Assembly (NCBI RefSeq): GCF_900258035.1
Contig: NZ_OGTP01000010.1
Span: 1 to 64,000, forward strand
Source of the DNA: Caballeronia novacaledonica
GTDB lineage: Bacteria; Pseudomonadota; Gammaproteobacteria; Burkholderiales; Burkholderiaceae
Direction of reading: 5' to 3'
Length of the DNA stretch: 64,000 bases
Part shown: positions 1 through 9,763 of the stretch, in pieces
Numbering within the stretch: the stretch's first letter is position 1
How the letters are laid out: every line of letters begins with the position of its first letter
Notes under the pieces: model-generated
What the model was told of the DNA's origin: nothing
The model's database searches: none
What the model saw: only the letters and a program-made list of their open reading frames with translations
Position numbers and translations under genes: made by a program

Positions 1-185
1 CCGCCTGCCTTCAGCGTCTGCGCGAAAGGCTCAAGTCTCTGCCCAACGAAAAACGACCCGGACGTGCATGCGACCGGGTCGTCAAATCCCGCCCCAAACG
101 GTACACCGTTCGCTATCTAAGAAAAGACCTTAACTGAACGGCATTAAGCCGCGTGGGCTGCTTTTTTTACTTCAGCTTGAGGAAA
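1..185. other. Left edge, no provable gene
   Basis: Short open frames run in from the left edge but none can be assigned to a gene. A weak plus-strand hairpin at 145-162, followed by seven T residues at 161-167, could be the terminator of a plus-strand gene that ends left of or at the edge. The stem has a mismatch, so this is only suggestive. Confidence 0.3.
49..82 (-). terminator. Rho-independent terminator downstream of rhlE
   Basis: A perfect 9-bp stem (53-61 with 74-82) has a 12-nt loop. Read on the minus strand it is followed at once by five T residues (A49-A53 on the plus strand). It lies about 100 nt past the helicase stop codon and is oriented to end minus-strand transcription. Confidence 0.65.
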
Positions 186-1667
186 TCACGACTTGCGCGG
201 CATTCCCAGCCCGCCGAGCAACGCCGCGAGCGGCTGCTTCGGCGTGCTCTTGCGTTCGGGATCGACCGTTTCCTCGTGACGCTTCATCGCCGACGGCGAC
301 GGCTCGTACGGCTTCAGGAAAAACTCGTCGATGGGCTGCTGACGGCCGCGCGGGCGATCGTGCGTGCCCGCGGGACGGCGGCGCGCACCCGGCTCGTCGC
401 GCGACGCATGCCGATGCTCGGCGCGCTCCGGGCGGCCGAAGCGTTCGTCACGGCGCGGCGCCGATCCGTCGCGACGGGCGGGCATCGTCACTTCGAGCGT
501 TTCGACTTCGAGCGGACGCTTGATCAGCTTCTCGATGTCGGCGAGCTGCTTGCGCTCGTTCGGGCTGCACAGCGACAGCGCGTCGCCCGACGCGCCCGCG
601 CGCCCGGTCCGGCCGATACGGTGCACGTAGTCTTCCGCGTTGAACGGCAGATCGAAGTTGATGACGGCCGGCAACTCGGCGATGTCGAGACCGCGCGCGG
701 CCACGTCTGTGGCGACGAGCGCTTCGATCTCGCCGCGCTTGAACGCGTCGAGCGCCTGCATGCGCTCGCTCTGCGTGCGGTCGCCGTGAATCGCCGTCGC
801 CACGATGCCGTCGCGCTCCAGCACGCGGGCGAGCCGGCTCGCGCCGATCTTGCTGTTGCAGAACACGATCACCTGCTTCAGCTCGCGCTCGCGAATGAGC
901 TGCGCGACCGCGCCGGACTTGTCGCTTTCGTGCACCTCGAAGACGATCTGGCGCACGTTGGTCGCGGTCGAATTGCTGCGCGCGACTTCGATCGTCTGCG
1001 GATTGCGCAGGTAAGTGGACGCGAGCTTCTTGATTTCGGGCGAAAAGGTGGCCGAGAACAGCAGCGTCTGGCGCTCCTTCGGCAACAGATTCAGGATGCG
1101 CTGCAGGTCGGGCAGAAAACCCATGTCCAGCATGCGGTCGGCTTCGTCGAGCACGAGCATCTGCACCTGACCGAGATTGACCGTCTTCTGCTGCACGTGA
1201 TCCAGCAGGCGGCCGGGCGTCGCGATCAGGATTTCGACGCCGCGGCGCAGCGCGTCCGACTGCGGATTCATGTCGACACCGCCGAACACCACCGTACTGC
1301 GCAGCGGCGTGTGCTTCGAGTAGGTCTGCACGTTGGCGGCGACCTGATCGGCGAGTTCGCGCGTCGGCGTGAGCATCAGCGCGCGCACCGGATGGCGCGC
1401 GGGCGAGGCGCTCGTGTTCGCCGACGGCAGCAGGCGCTGGATGATCGGCAGCGAGAAACTCGCGGTCTTGCCGGTGCCGGTCTGCGCGGCGCCCATGACA
1501 TCGCGGCCCGCGAGGACGACCGGAATCGCCTGCGCCTGGATCGGCGTGGGCGTCGTGTAGCCGGACTCGCGCACCGCTTTCAGGATGTCGGCGGACAATC
1601 CGAACTGGTCGAACGTCGGCGCGTCGGCCCCTGCGGTGGACGTGTTCGTGGCGGCGGAATCGGACAT
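186..1667 (-). CDS. rhlE: DEAD-box ATP-dependent RNA helicase, RhlE type
   Basis: This is a 493-residue DEAD-box RNA helicase that would unwind RNA duplexes during ribosome assembly or RNA decay in the cytoplasm. Visible motifs in order are the Q motif (F19 to Q44), motif I AQTGTGKT at 61-68, PTREL at 101-105, DEAD at 174-177, SAT at 205-207 and HRIGRTGR at 349-356. They are followed by an Arg-rich basic tail typical of RhlE proteins. The frame stays open upstream, but the upstream 84 residues are low-quality Arg-rich translation and the family N-terminus (MSDSAATN) fits the ATG at 1667. The gene stands alone with a long leader. SrmB/DbpA-type assignment is less likely given the tail. Function is inferred from the family. 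Confidence 0.93.
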   Translation of the reverse strand: MSDSAATNTSTAGADAPTFDQFGLSADILKAVRESGYTTPTPIQAQAIPVVLAGRDVMGAAQTGTGKTASFSLPIIQRLLPSANTSASPARHPVRALMLTPTRELADQVAANVQTYSKHTPLRSTVVFGGVDMNPQSDALRRGVEILIATPGRLLDHVQQKTVNLGQVQMLVLDEADRMLDMGFLPDLQRILNLLPKERQTLLFSATFSPEIKKLASTYLRNPQTIEVARSNSTATNVRQIVFEVHESDKSGAVAQLIRERELKQVIVFCNSKIGASRLARVLERDGIVATAIHGDRTQSERMQALDAFKRGEIEALVATDVAARGLDIAELPAVINFDLPFNAEDYVHRIGRTGRAGASGDALSLCSPNERKQLADIEKLIKRPLEVETLEVTMPARRDGSAPRRDERFGRPERAEHRHASRDEPGARRRPAGTHDRPRGRQQPIDEFFLKPYEPSPSAMKRHEETVDPERKSTPKQPLAALLGGLGMPRKS

Positions 1668-2113
1668 GGTGACTATATTGGCTATCGCTAAAGTGCCGCT
1701 CGGTGCGGCGCGCGTAATAAATCGGTCGAATCGTTCGGTCGATCGTCGCGACCGGTTGCTTACGCGGATGGGTTTCGTTGGCGCACGCGGCGCATCAAAC
1801 AGGCACAAGGCGCGCGCTGGACGGGGCGGCCGGCCTCGGGCCCGGCTCGCCCGGTTCGGTACGCGAGCCCGCGCTCCGAATAGGACACGGCTTCGATGAC
1901 GCCTTGAAGGCAGCGGCATCGCCCGGTTTTCTGAGCGGCGGTTCGCTCGAGGCCCGTGTACCGCTCAGTTGGCATCGAACGGCGATGCCGAAAATCCGGA
2001 AATCGGACCGGCTGCGGTTTCCACAGCCGGAAAGCCGCACATTGTAGCACCGTGCGCGCGTGCGCTCTTGTGGCGCAAAAGCGCAGCCGACCGCGTTTCG
2101 GAACGCCGCGCAC
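1668..2113. other. 446-nt gap: rhlE leader
   Basis: No convincing gene is seen here. The minus strand carries a TACAAT -10 candidate at 2041-2046, and a 7-bp hairpin (2008-2014 with 2024-2030) lies just downstream of the predicted start point. This would leave a leader of about 370 nt before the rhlE ATG. Several short frames overlap each other and look like chance high-GC frames. Confidence 0.5.
2041..2070 (-). promoter_or_regulatory. Candidate sigma-70 promoter for rhlE
   Basis: The -10 element TACAAT reads on the minus strand at 2046-2041. The -35 region (about 2064-2070) is poor. Transcription would begin near 2034, giving a long structured 5' leader for the helicase gene. Confidence 0.4.
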
Positions 2114-2470
2114 CTACTTCTTGCGCGCCTCGCAATCCGCGAGCAGCGGCGGCGAATCCTTCGCGGCCATTTCGTCGTACAGGTTCGCTTGCGGGCCCTT
2201 GGTCCACCACGTGTATTGATCGGCGACGTACTTCGCGCCCGATCCCGCAATGACGTTGACGAACAGCAGCTTGCGCCCGTCGACGGTCAGCGCCGCGAAG
2301 CTCTGGTGATTGCGCGTGTTCGTGTACTGGACGGACACGCTCTTGCCGTCCTTGCAGTCGTAGCGGGTCGTTTGCGTCGACGCGGTCTGGATCTGCGGCA
2401 CGGTGAGCGGCATGGCGAGCGCCGACTGTGCGGCGAGCGACGCGAGCATGAGTGCGAGTGGTTTCTTCAT
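2114..2470 (-). CDS. MliC/PliC-type periplasmic lysozyme inhibitor
   Basis: This 118-residue exported protein starts with a clear signal peptide (MKKPLALMLASLAAQSALA, about residues 1-19) and has no lipobox, so it should be soluble in the periplasm. The mature part has the MliC pattern: Y-x-C-x-DG near the start, a central SGAKY stretch, a WWTKG loop and a second Cys near the C-terminus, likely forming one disulfide. The family blocks c-type lysozyme in its active-site cleft. A second ATG one codon upstream (2473) is possible. It is followed upstream on the same strand by the small lipoprotein gene (42-nt gap) and purT, so the three may be co-transcribed. The family call is from motif pattern only. 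Confidence 0.8.
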   Translation of the reverse strand: MKKPLALMLASLAAQSALAMPLTVPQIQTASTQTTRYDCKDGKSVSVQYTNTRNHQSFAALTVDGRKLLFVNVIAGSGAKYVADQYTWWTKGPQANLYDEMAAKDSPPLLADCEARKK

Positions 2471-2514
2471 CATCCGGTTCGCGATGGTTTCGAAGTCGAT
2501 GCGAGCGCCGGCGA

Positions 2515-2682
2515 TCACGGATCGATCACGTCGGCACATGCGTCCGTCGGCGCGGCTGCGACATGGCCGACCACCGGCACGATCTTCAGTCCCGCCGAGG
2601 CGATGCGGCACGGCGCGGCAGCAAGCCCGCAGCCCGAGAGTAAGGAAACCACGACGAGCGCGGCCACCGCTTTCCATTTCAC
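2515..2682 (-). CDS. Small lipoprotein (DUF6726-like)
   Basis: A 55-residue lipoprotein. A hydrophobic signal segment leads to a lipobox LSGC with the lipidated Cys at residue 18, and the mature part is Ala/Val-rich with two more Cys residues. The GTG start is chosen because a GGGAG Shine-Dalgarno lies 7 nt upstream and the signal peptide begins exactly there; no ATG fits. It lies between purT (31 nt upstream) and the MliC-like gene on the same strand. It resembles short envelope lipoproteins of Burkholderia; the role is unknown. Confidence 0.75.
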   Translation of the reverse strand: MKWKAVAALVVVSLLSGCGLAAAPCRIASAGLKIVPVVGHVAAAPTDACADVIDP

Positions 2683-2713
2683 GTTCTTGCTCCCGCCGGC
2701 GCCCGCGCGCCGG

Positions 2714-3946
2714 TCATTGCGCCGAAACCGGCCGCACCTTCGACGCCGCGCGTTTCGCGCGCTCGCGCGCCTCGTCGGTGTCGGCGCCCGTCGCGACCGC
2801 GACACCCATGCGGCGCTTCACGAAGCTCTCCGGCTTGCCGAAAAGCCGCAAATCTGCACCCGGCACGGCAAGCGCCTGCGCCACGCCCTCGAACGCGATG
2901 CCCGCTTCGTCCAGGCCGCCGTAGATCACGGCGGACGCGCCGGGCGCGCGCAAGGTGGTATCGACGGGCAAGCCGAGAATCGCGCGCGCATGCAGTTCGA
3001 ACTCGGAGAAGCGCTGCGTCGCGAGCGTGACGAGGCCGGTGTCGTGCGGACGCGGGCTCACTTCCGAGAACCAGACCTCGTCGCCGCGCACGAAGAGTTC
3101 GACGCCGAAGAGTCCGCGTCCGCCGAGCGCCGTCGTCACCCTGGCGGCGACGTCGCGCGCTTTTTCGAGTGCGGCCGGGCTCATCGGCTGCGGCTGCCAC
3201 GATTCGACGTAATCGCCCGCGACCTGCACATGGCCGATCGGATCGCAGAAGTAAGTCTGCGTTTCGCCGCTTTCGGGATCGGCCGCGCGCACGGTGAGCT
3301 GCGTGATTTCGTATTCGAAGTCGATGAAACCCTCGACGATCACGCGGCCGTGATTCACACGCCCGCCCGCCATCGCGTAGTTCCATGCCGGCTCGACGTC
3401 GGCGTCGCTTTTGAGCACCGATTGCCCCTTGCCCGACGACGACATCACCGGCTTCACGACGCACGGAAAGCCGATCTTGCCGATCGCCGCCTTCATCTCG
3501 TCGAGCGATTGCGCGAACGCATAGGGCGACGTCGGCAGGCCGAGTTCCTCGGCGGCGAGGCGCCGGATGCCTTCGCGATTCATCGTGAGTTGCGTGGCGC
3601 GCGCCGTCGGGATCACGGTTGCGAGTTTCGCGGCTTCGATCTCGGCGAGCGCGTCGGTGGCGATCGCCTCGATCTCCGGCACGATCAGATGCGGCCGCTC
3701 CTGCTCGACGAGCGCGCGCAACGCGACGGCGTCGGTCATGTCGATCACGTGCGCACGATGCGCGACCTGATGTCCCGGCGCGTTCGCATAGCGATCGACG
3801 GCGATCACTTCGACACCCAGGCGCTGCAACGCGATGATCACTTCCTTGCCGAGCTCGCCCGCGCCGAGGAGCATCACGCGCGTGGCGCTGGCGGAAAGCG
3901 GCGTGCCGATGCTCAAGGCATCGGGGCGGAACGAATCGGTCTGCAT
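2714..3946 (-). CDS. purT: Formate-dependent phosphoribosylglycinamide formyltransferase
   Basis: A 410-residue ATP-grasp enzyme that uses formate and ATP to formylate GAR in purine synthesis, independent of folate. The N-terminal nucleotide motif GAGELGKE is at 28-35. The ATP-grasp loop SSSGKGQS, the acidic cluster [10 protein letters not shown] and the C-terminal KRRMGVA are all present. The ATG at 3946 has a GGAG ribosome binding site 5-6 nt upstream; the frame remains open for another 151 codons but that part is not family-like. Length is close to the usual 390-400. It heads a minus-strand group with two envelope genes. Confidence 0.95.
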   Translation of the reverse strand: MQTDSFRPDALSIGTPLSASATRVMLLGAGELGKEVIIALQRLGVEVIAVDRYANAPGHQVAHRAHVIDMTDAVALRALVEQERPHLIVPEIEAIATDALAEIEAAKLATVIPTARATQLTMNREGIRRLAAEELGLPTSPYAFAQSLDEMKAAIGKIGFPCVVKPVMSSSGKGQSVLKSDADVEPAWNYAMAGGRVNHGRVIVEGFIDFEYEITQLTVRAADPESGETQTYFCDPIGHVQVAGDYVESWQPQPMSPAALEKARDVAARVTTALGGRGLFGVELFVRGDEVWFSEVSPRPHDTGLVTLATQRFSEFELHARAILGLPVDTTLRAPGASAVIYGGLDEAGIAFEGVAQALAVPGADLRLFGKPESFVKRRMGVAVATGADTDEARERAKRAASKVRPVSAQ

Positions 3947-4220
3947 GAGTGCTCCAGGAATCGATCGGGTGACGAGGTCAACAAAGCCGAAAACAGCGAA
4001 ATTGGGCGCGATGTTAACACGCAGCGCCAGGCGCAACACTTTGCCGTCCGGTCTATTGACAGCGTCGTCACGAACGGTATTGACATGCGAATGCGGATCG
4101 GAATTCCCGAGAGTTTCCAATCGATGACAACGGCAGCGAACATTTTGTTGCGTACGGGCGCTAGACAAATAGCAGGACGCGTGCGATACCCTTACGGTTT
4201 CGCCTGCTTCAGGATCATCG
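3947..4220. promoter_or_regulatory. Divergent purT / META-protein control region
   Basis: This 274-nt intergenic region separates two divergent genes. It holds an exact 8-bp direct repeat, TATTGACA, at 4054-4061 and 4078-4085 (24 bp apart). Both copies contain a perfect -35 TTGACA on the plus strand, although no good -10 follows at the usual distance. It could be a promoter or activator half-site pair for the 4221 gene. Confidence 0.35.
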
Positions 4221-4808
4221 ATGCCCACGCATTTCTTTCGCGCGTCCGCTCTTCGTTCGGCGCGCTCATCGTCAAATCTCCTGTCGCGCCGCAAAGAGGC
4301 GCTGTCGCTGGCGTTTCGCGCTTGCGCGCTCGTCGTCGCGGCGAGCGTCGTCGCGGGCTGCGCGATGCCGAAGCATCCCGATGCAAGCGCGCCGCCCACC
4401 GATCCCTACAATCCCGCCGCCACGCAATTGCTCGACGACACGCAATGGGAACTCGCGAGCTGGACCGACGCGAACGGCCAGCCGCGCGCCGTGCCGCACG
4501 CGGCCGAAAACGCGCAACCGATCACGCTCGATTTCTCGACCGCGAACGGGCATCGGCAGGCGAGCGGCTTTTCGGGCTGCAACCGCTTCGCCGGCGTGTA
4601 CGACCTGAAGGACGGCAAGCTCGCTTTCGGCCCGCTCGCCGGCACGCGCATGGCGTGTCCATCCGGTGCGGGCGCGGCGCTGGAGCGGCCCTATCTCGAC
4701 GCGCTCGCGCACATCGCGAAAAGCGGCGTGCAGATGAACCCGCCGCAAGCGCTGCAACTGACGCTCGACGACGGTCAGGTGCTCACTTTCTCGCCGCGCG
4801 CGAAGTGA
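4221..4808 (+). CDS. META-domain (HslJ-like) lipoprotein
   Basis: A 195-residue exported protein. A positively charged N-region precedes a hydrophobic segment and a lipobox VAGC with Cys47 as the likely lipid site. After a Pro-rich linker comes one META domain (about 75-190) with the family signature around [10 protein letters not shown] and a conserved late Cys (MACPSG). META/HslJ proteins are outer-membrane or periplasmic and are linked to heat shock and novobiocin tolerance in other species. The long N-region suggests that translation may in fact start at a later codon; none has a better ribosome site. It stands alone, divergent from purT. Confidence 0.82.
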   Translation: MPTHFFRASALRSARSSSNLLSRRKEALSLAFRACALVVAASVVAGCAMPKHPDASAPPTDPYNPAATQLLDDTQWELASWTDANGQPRAVPHAAENAQPITLDFSTANGHRQASGFSGCNRFAGVYDLKDGKLAFGPLAGTRMACPSGAGAALERPYLDALAHIAKSGVQMNPPQALQLTLDDGQVLTFSPRAK

Positions 4809-4954
4809 TGTGTTGCGTTCATGCGGCAGGCGCGTCGTGCGCGCGCGGCACCCGTTAAACTGCTCGATCGAATGGTCCGGCCGGCAGTCGCGGCCGGGCG
4901 GCATCTCGGGTCATCACCCGATTCGTTTCATCCAACCTTGATTCAATCTCAAGC

Positions 4955-7900
4955 ATGCACATGGTAGTTCTCGGCTGGTTCGGTGCATCGGTCGTCTGGT
5001 TTCTTCCGCTCCTCTGGCGCATCGTCAAGCTGGCGCTGCCAGGCAGCGCAGGCGTACGCGGCCCCGGCACCATCCGCCTCTGGCTCGGTTTCGTCGGCGT
5101 GCTGCTCGCGAGCAGCGCGCTCGAAGGCGCGCTCGCCAATACGCTCGAAACGCAGTTGAACATCAACCGCTGCGGTCGCGCGCTCGCCACGGCGTTGAGC
5201 GGACCCGCGCATCTCAACGGCGCAGCCGCGATCGCGGCAATCGTACTCGCCGTCTTCCTGCCCTGGCTGATCGAATTCAGCTGGCGTTCGGTGCTGGCCT
5301 GGGCGGACGACGCGTTCGGCTTCGGCCTGCCGCAAAGCTGGCTCACGCCGCGCGAGCGCGAACGCGAAAGCGAGCCGCGTCAGCGTTCGCCGGGCCGCGA
5401 CAAGACCGGCAACTGGTTCGAGCGACGCGCCCGCGCGCGCTCGGCGGCCGATTCGCAGGAGCGTTCGCATCGCGCCGAACGTTTCGATGCGTCGCCGTCG
5501 CGCACGTCGCACGACGAGCCGACGCTCGGTCTTCCGCCCGGCCCACGAAACAGCCGTTATCAGCGGCCGACAGCGTGGCGCCCGCCCGCGACGGGCAAGA
5601 GCGCCGCGAGCCGCGCTACGGCGGCCACCGCGAGTGCCATCGCCGCCGCCGAGGCTTACGCGAAGCGCCCCGCGTTCGAGGCCGCCGGCATCTCGCCTCC
5701 CGTGACGCAAATGGAGCCGGTCGCGCCTGCGGACTGGCTGAATCCGCCGGCGTCATCGGCAAATCGTGAGGCTCGCGCGCCGTTCGCGCCGCGCCGGGCA
5801 TCGGCATTCGAGCCGTCGGGCTCGGGCTTGCGCGCTTCCGTCGCCGTCGACAAGCCGCGCGTGTCCACGCCGCCGCCCGCGCCTCGCACGGATCGCCCGC
5901 GCAGTACGGTGACTTCGATGCCCGCGCAAAGGTCGTCGAGTGTGGCGAGCACATCCACGCCGGTTGCGACGGGCGTGAGCGGTTCGGGCAGAACGCCTCT
6001 GCCGCAAGCGCCTCAAAGCATCCGACGCGTACCGCCCGCGCGTCCGTCCGCGCTCGCCGCGACGCGTGAGTTCGCGCCGGCGCCGCTCACCGCACCGGCG
6101 TTCTCGCGCCCGGCCACGCCGCTCGGGCCGCTCACGCCGCCGCCCGCACCCGAAGCGATTCAGGCAACGCTGCGTTCCATCGAAGAGAAAACGGCGCTTT
6201 GGACGTCGCTTGCGGGCGCGAGTCTCGCTCGCGGACATGTGGCGCGCGCCAGTCCCGGTCAGCCGGACGTCGAGGCAAACGCGTTGACGGTGACCGATGA
6301 GGCCATCGTTCATGCGGCGCCCGGAGAATTTCAGCAAACCGTGGCGCGCATCGAGCCGGTCGCGCCCGCGCCCACCACGCGCCGGGACATCGAAGCACGT
6401 ATCGAACCGGTCGCGCCGCCGCCCGAAGAATTCCACCAAGCCGTGGCGCGCGTCGAACCGGTCGCGCCCGCGCCCACAACGCGCCAGGACATCGAAGCAC
6501 GTATCGAGCCGGTTGCGCCGGCGCCCGCAGGATTCCAGCAAGTCGCGGCACACATCGAGCCGGTCGCGCACACAGCCACAACGCGCCAGATCATCGAAGC
6601 GCGAATCGAACCGGTAGCGCCGCCGCCAGAAGAATTTCAGCAAGTCGTGGCGCGCGTCGAGCCGGTCACGCCCGCACGCGCAAGATTCGAGGAAATCGAA
6701 CCGCCGCTGATCGACGCGCACGCGATCGCGCCCGCGCTCGTCGAGCCGCCGCCGCTCTTCGACTTGCGTCTGCCGGAGCCGCCGACAGAAACCGTCGCGC
6801 CTGCCGCGTCGATCGAAGCCAGCGCGATACAAGAGCCCGCGCGCGATCTCGCGCCGACGCCGCCGTGGCTCGACGCGCCCGCGTCAGGCGAAGTCCATAA
6901 CGAGCCCCCTGCCCCGCCGCGCCTGCACGTCATCGACGAGCCGGAAGAAGCGCTCGACATGCCGGAGCAAGAGCGCCAGGCGGCAGGCGACGAATTCGCG
7001 TCGCCGTCGAACATCGTGCGCTTTCCCGTCATCGCGGCCGCGCCGCCCGTCGTGACTGCGGCCCCGAGTCCCGAACCGCGCCCGCCCGTACGCGGCTCCG
7101 CGCCGACCGAGTTCGAATTCCACGCGCCGCACGCATCGAAGGTGGAATTGCCGACGCTCGATCTGCTCGAACCCGCATCCGGCGAGATCGAGCGCGTCTC
7201 CGAGGAACATCTGAACGAAACCGGCCAGTTGATCGAGCAGCGGCTCCAGGAATTCAAGGTGCCGGTGACGGTGGTCGGCGCGTCCGCCGGTCCGGTCATC
7301 ACGCGCTTCGAAGTCGAGCCGGCGCTCGGCGTACGCGGCAGCCAGATCGTCGGCCTGATGAAGGATCTGTCGCGCGGGCTCGGCCTCACGTCGATCCGCG
7401 TCGTCGAAACGATTCCCGGCAAGACCTGCATGGGCCTTGAATTGCCGAACGCGAAGCGCCAGATGATCCGCCTTTCCGAGATTCTCGAGGACGACGTTTA
7501 TCGGACGTCGAAATCGAATCTGACGATCGCGATGGGCAAGGACATCGTCGGCAATCCGGTCGTGACGGATCTCGCGAAGGCGCCGCACATGCTGGTCGCG
7601 GGCACCACGGGTTCGGGCAAGTCGGTCGCGATCAACGCGATGATCCTCTCGCTGCTCTACAAGGCGAAGCCCGAGGACGTGCGCCTCATCATGATCGATC
7701 CGAAAATGCTGGAATTGTCCGTCTATGAAGGCATTCCGCACCTGCTCGCGCCGGTCGTCACCGACATGAAGCTCGCGTCGAACGCGCTGAACTGGTGCGT
7801 CGGCGAAATGGAAAAGCGTTACCGGCTGATGTCGGCGGTCGGCGTGCGCAACCTGCAAGGCTTCAACCAGAAGATCCGCAACACCGAGGCCGCCGGCAAA

Positions 7901-8620
7901 AAGCTCACGAACCCGTTTTCGCTCACGCCCGACGCGCCCGAGCCGCTGGCCACGCTGCCGCTCATCGTCGTGGTCATCGACGAACTCGCGGACCTCATGA
8001 TGGTCGCGGGCAAGCAGATCGAGCAGTTGATCGCGCGTCTCGCGCAGAAGGCGCGCGCGGCCGGCATCCATCTGATTCTCGCGACACAGCGTCCTTCGGT
8101 CGACGTGATCACCGGCCTCATCAAGGCGAACATTCCGACGCGGGTGGCGTTTCAGGTGTCGTCGAAGATCGATTCGCGCACGATTCTCGATCAGATGGGC
8201 GCGGAATCGCTGCTCGGCGCGGGCGACATGCTGTTCCTGCCGCCCGGCACCGGCTATCCGCAGCGCGTGCATGGCGCGTTCGTCGCAGACGAGGAAGTGC
8301 ATCGCGTGGTCGAGTATCTGAAGCAGTTCGGCGAGCCGGAGTACGAGGAAGGCATTCTGTCCGTTCCGACGTCCGAAGGCGGCACGCCAGATCTCTTCGG
8401 CGAGACGCCCGACGCCGAAGCCGATCCGCTCTACGACGAAGCCGTGTCCTTCGTGGTGCGCACGCGGCGCGCGTCGATTTCCTCGGTGCAGCGGCAATTG
8501 CGCATCGGCTATAACCGCGCGGCGCGGCTCGTCGAACAGATGGAAGCGGCCGGGCTCGTCTCGCCGATGGGCAGCAACGGCAACCGCGAAGTGCTCGCGC
8601 CGCCCGGCCCGGCCGACTGA
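4955..8620 (+). CDS. ftsK: Long FtsK/SpoIIIE DNA translocase with repeat-rich linker
   Basis: A 1221-residue hexameric DNA pump that would move chromosome ends through the closing septum. Residues 1-115 hold about three membrane helices, so the first helix of the usual four appears to be missing. Residues about 125-740 form a very long Pro/Ala/Arg-rich linker with seven 17-residue repeats (465-583). The motor follows: Walker A GTTGSGKS at 883-890, IDPKMLELS, and Walker B with D1009-E1010. A winged-helix gamma domain at the C-terminus would read KOPS sites. No start codon exists between the preceding in-frame stop (4856) and ATG 4955, so the short N-terminus is real unless there is a sequencing error. 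Burkholderias often carry a second, standard FtsK elsewhere. Confidence 0.93.
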   Translation: MHMVVLGWFGASVVWFLPLLWRIVKLALPGSAGVRGPGTIRLWLGFVGVLLASSALEGALANTLETQLNINRCGRALATALSGPAHLNGAAAIAAIVLAVFLPWLIEFSWRSVLAWADDAFGFGLPQSWLTPRERERESEPRQRSPGRDKTGNWFERRARARSAADSQERSHRAERFDASPSRTSHDEPTLGLPPGPRNSRYQRPTAWRPPATGKSAASRATAATASAIAAAEAYAKRPAFEAAGISPPVTQMEPVAPADWLNPPASSANREARAPFAPRRASAFEPSGSGLRASVAVDKPRVSTPPPAPRTDRPRSTVTSMPAQRSSSVASTSTPVATGVSGSGRTPLPQAPQSIRRVPPARPSALAATREFAPAPLTAPAFSRPATPLGPLTPPPAPEAIQATLRSIEEKTALWTSLAGASLARGHVARASPGQPDVEANALTVTDEAIVHAAPGEFQQTVARIEPVAPAPTTRRDIEARIEPVAPPPEEFHQAVARVEPVAPAPTTRQDIEARIEPVAPAPAGFQQVAAHIEPVAHTATTRQIIEARIEPVAPPPEEFQQVVARVEPVTPARARFEEIEPPLIDAHAIAPALVEPPPLFDLRLPEPPTETVAPAASIEASAIQEPARDLAPTPPWLDAPASGEVHNEPPAPPRLHVIDEPEEALDMPEQERQAAGDEFASPSNIVRFPVIAAAPPVVTAAPSPEPRPPVRGSAPTEFEFHAPHASKVELPTLDLLEPASGEIERVSEEHLNETGQLIEQRLQEFKVPVTVVGASAGPVITRFEVEPALGVRGSQIVGLMKDLSRGLGLTSIRVVETIPGKTCMGLELPNAKRQMIRLSEILEDDVYRTSKSNLTIAMGKDIVGNPVVTDLAKAPHMLVAGTTGSGKSVAINAMILSLLYKAKPEDVRLIMIDPKMLELSVYEGIPHLLAPVVTDMKLASNALNWCVGEMEKRYRLMSAVGVRNLQGFNQKIRNTEAAGKKLTNPFSLTPDAPEPLATLPLIVVVIDELADLMMVAGKQIEQLIARLAQKARAAGIHLILATQRPSVDVITGLIKANIPTRVAFQVSSKIDSRTILDQMGAESLLGAGDMLFLPPGTGYPQRVHGAFVADEEVHRVVEYLKQFGEPEYEEGILSVPTSEGGTPDLFGETPDAEADPLYDEAVSFVVRTRRASISSVQRQLRIGYNRAARLVEQMEAAGLVSPMGSNGNREVLAPPGPAD
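6347..6703 (+). repeat. Seven tandem 51-bp repeats inside ftsK
   Basis: Seven in-frame 51-bp units encode 17-residue repeats beginning R/H-I/V-EPV-A/T-P/H. Two flavours alternate: one continues with a TTRxxIEA stretch, the other with EEFxQxVA or AGFQQVAA. The array therefore looks like duplicated 102-bp doublets. Starts are at 6347, 6398, 6449, 6500, 6551, 6602 and 6653. Confidence 0.9.
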
Positions 8621-8623
8621 CCT

Positions 8624-9676
8624 TTACCAGAGCCGCAAGCGGCGCAGCAGAAAGATCGTGATGGCGGCGCCGCCCGTCATCATGCCGACGACGATCCAGA
8701 ACGACGCCGGATCCTTCGTTCCCGGCAAGCCCGCCACGTTCATGCCGAAGATGCCCGTCACGAGCGTCGCGGGCAGCAGCAACGCGGACATGATCGCGAG
8801 CCACAGCAGCTTGCGGTTGATGTCCTCCGACAGCGCCGCCGCGATTTCATCCTGCAACAGCTTCGCGCGTTCATAGAGACCTTCCAGTCCGCCGCCCAGG
8901 CCGTTGAGCACCTGAATGGCCTGCACGAGCGCTTCCATCGAGCGCGGTTCGGCCCATTCGAGCTTGCGCAGGACGAGTTGCGTCAGCGCGTTGCGCTCGG
9001 GATCGATGAAGCGGCGCACTTCCACGAGACGCCGCCGCACGTCGCCGAGCACCGAGCGGCACTTCGCGTGACCGCCTTCGAGCACGCTTTCCTCGACATC
9101 GTCGAGACAGTCGCCGATTTCATCGATGCGGTCCGCGAAGGTATCGTTCAGCGCGCGAATCAGGCCGGCGAAGAGATCGACGGTATCGCGGAACATCGTG
9201 CCTTCGAGAACCGCGTGACGCAGCCGGTCGGTCGATTCGAGCGGCCGCGCGCGCACGGTGATCATGCGATGCTTGTCCACGTAGAAGCGCAGCGCACCGG
9301 TCGCGCGGTTCGCCTCGCGTGCGCCGGGCGCGGCGGCATCCGGCGTCTTCGCGACGAGTTCGAGATCCGCAACGACGCCGTACATGAAGTTCGAGCCGAT
9401 ATGCACGCGCGGGCGCTTGTCCTCGCCGTTCAGGAACTCGCGCGCGACATCCGGCATCGACGTGACGCCTTCGAGCCAGCCTTCCACGGTGTCGTCGTTG
9501 GCCGACAGATGCAGCCACGTCGGGCCATCGCCCGCGATGGATTCGCGCGCTTCGTCCCAGGTCAGCCGCAACGCCTCGCCGCCGGCGAAGCTGAACGCGC
9601 TGATGAATCCCGGCGGCGCCGGTTCGTTGCGCTTGAGCGGACGCTCGCGCGCGTCGTAGGGTTGAGTCGTGTTCAA
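8624..9676 (-). CDS. CorA-superfamily divalent metal transporter, ZntB-like
   Basis: A 350-residue inner-membrane protein of the CorA/ZntB superfamily. A large soluble N-terminal domain (about 1-285) with a long helix leads to two C-terminal membrane helices. The signature loop is GMNVAGLPG just after helix 1, closer to ZntB (GxNxGGxPG) than to CorA magnesium channels, so zinc or another transition metal is the likely substrate. The start codon is TTG at 9676 with an AGGGA site 8 nt upstream; no ATG fits. It ends 3 nt from the convergent ftsK stop. Ion choice is inference. Confidence 0.87.
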   Translation of the reverse strand: MNTTQPYDARERPLKRNEPAPPGFISAFSFAGGEALRLTWDEARESIAGDGPTWLHLSANDDTVEGWLEGVTSMPDVAREFLNGEDKRPRVHIGSNFMYGVVADLELVAKTPDAAAPGAREANRATGALRFYVDKHRMITVRARPLESTDRLRHAVLEGTMFRDTVDLFAGLIRALNDTFADRIDEIGDCLDDVEESVLEGGHAKCRSVLGDVRRRLVEVRRFIDPERNALTQLVLRKLEWAEPRSMEALVQAIQVLNGLGGGLEGLYERAKLLQDEIAAALSEDINRKLLWLAIMSALLLPATLVTGIFGMNVAGLPGTKDPASFWIVVGMMTGGAAITIFLLRRLRLW

Positions 9677-9763
9677 TCTTGCATTCCCTGCTGTTGCCTT
9701 TCGATTTCCTCAGTACACCTTTCAGTCGGGTGCGACAAATGAGCGCCTCGGAAACGCATCGTA

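Noticed and set aside
2060..4858. Plus-strand open frame of over 900 codons antisense to purT
   Set aside because: Its translation is Arg/Ala/His-rich without any family motif, and the other strand carries clear purT. Such frames arise in GC-rich codon-biased genes.
6340..6710. Repeat array considered as CRISPR
   Set aside because: Units are in frame, directly adjacent, lack unique spacers and encode a regular protein repeat.
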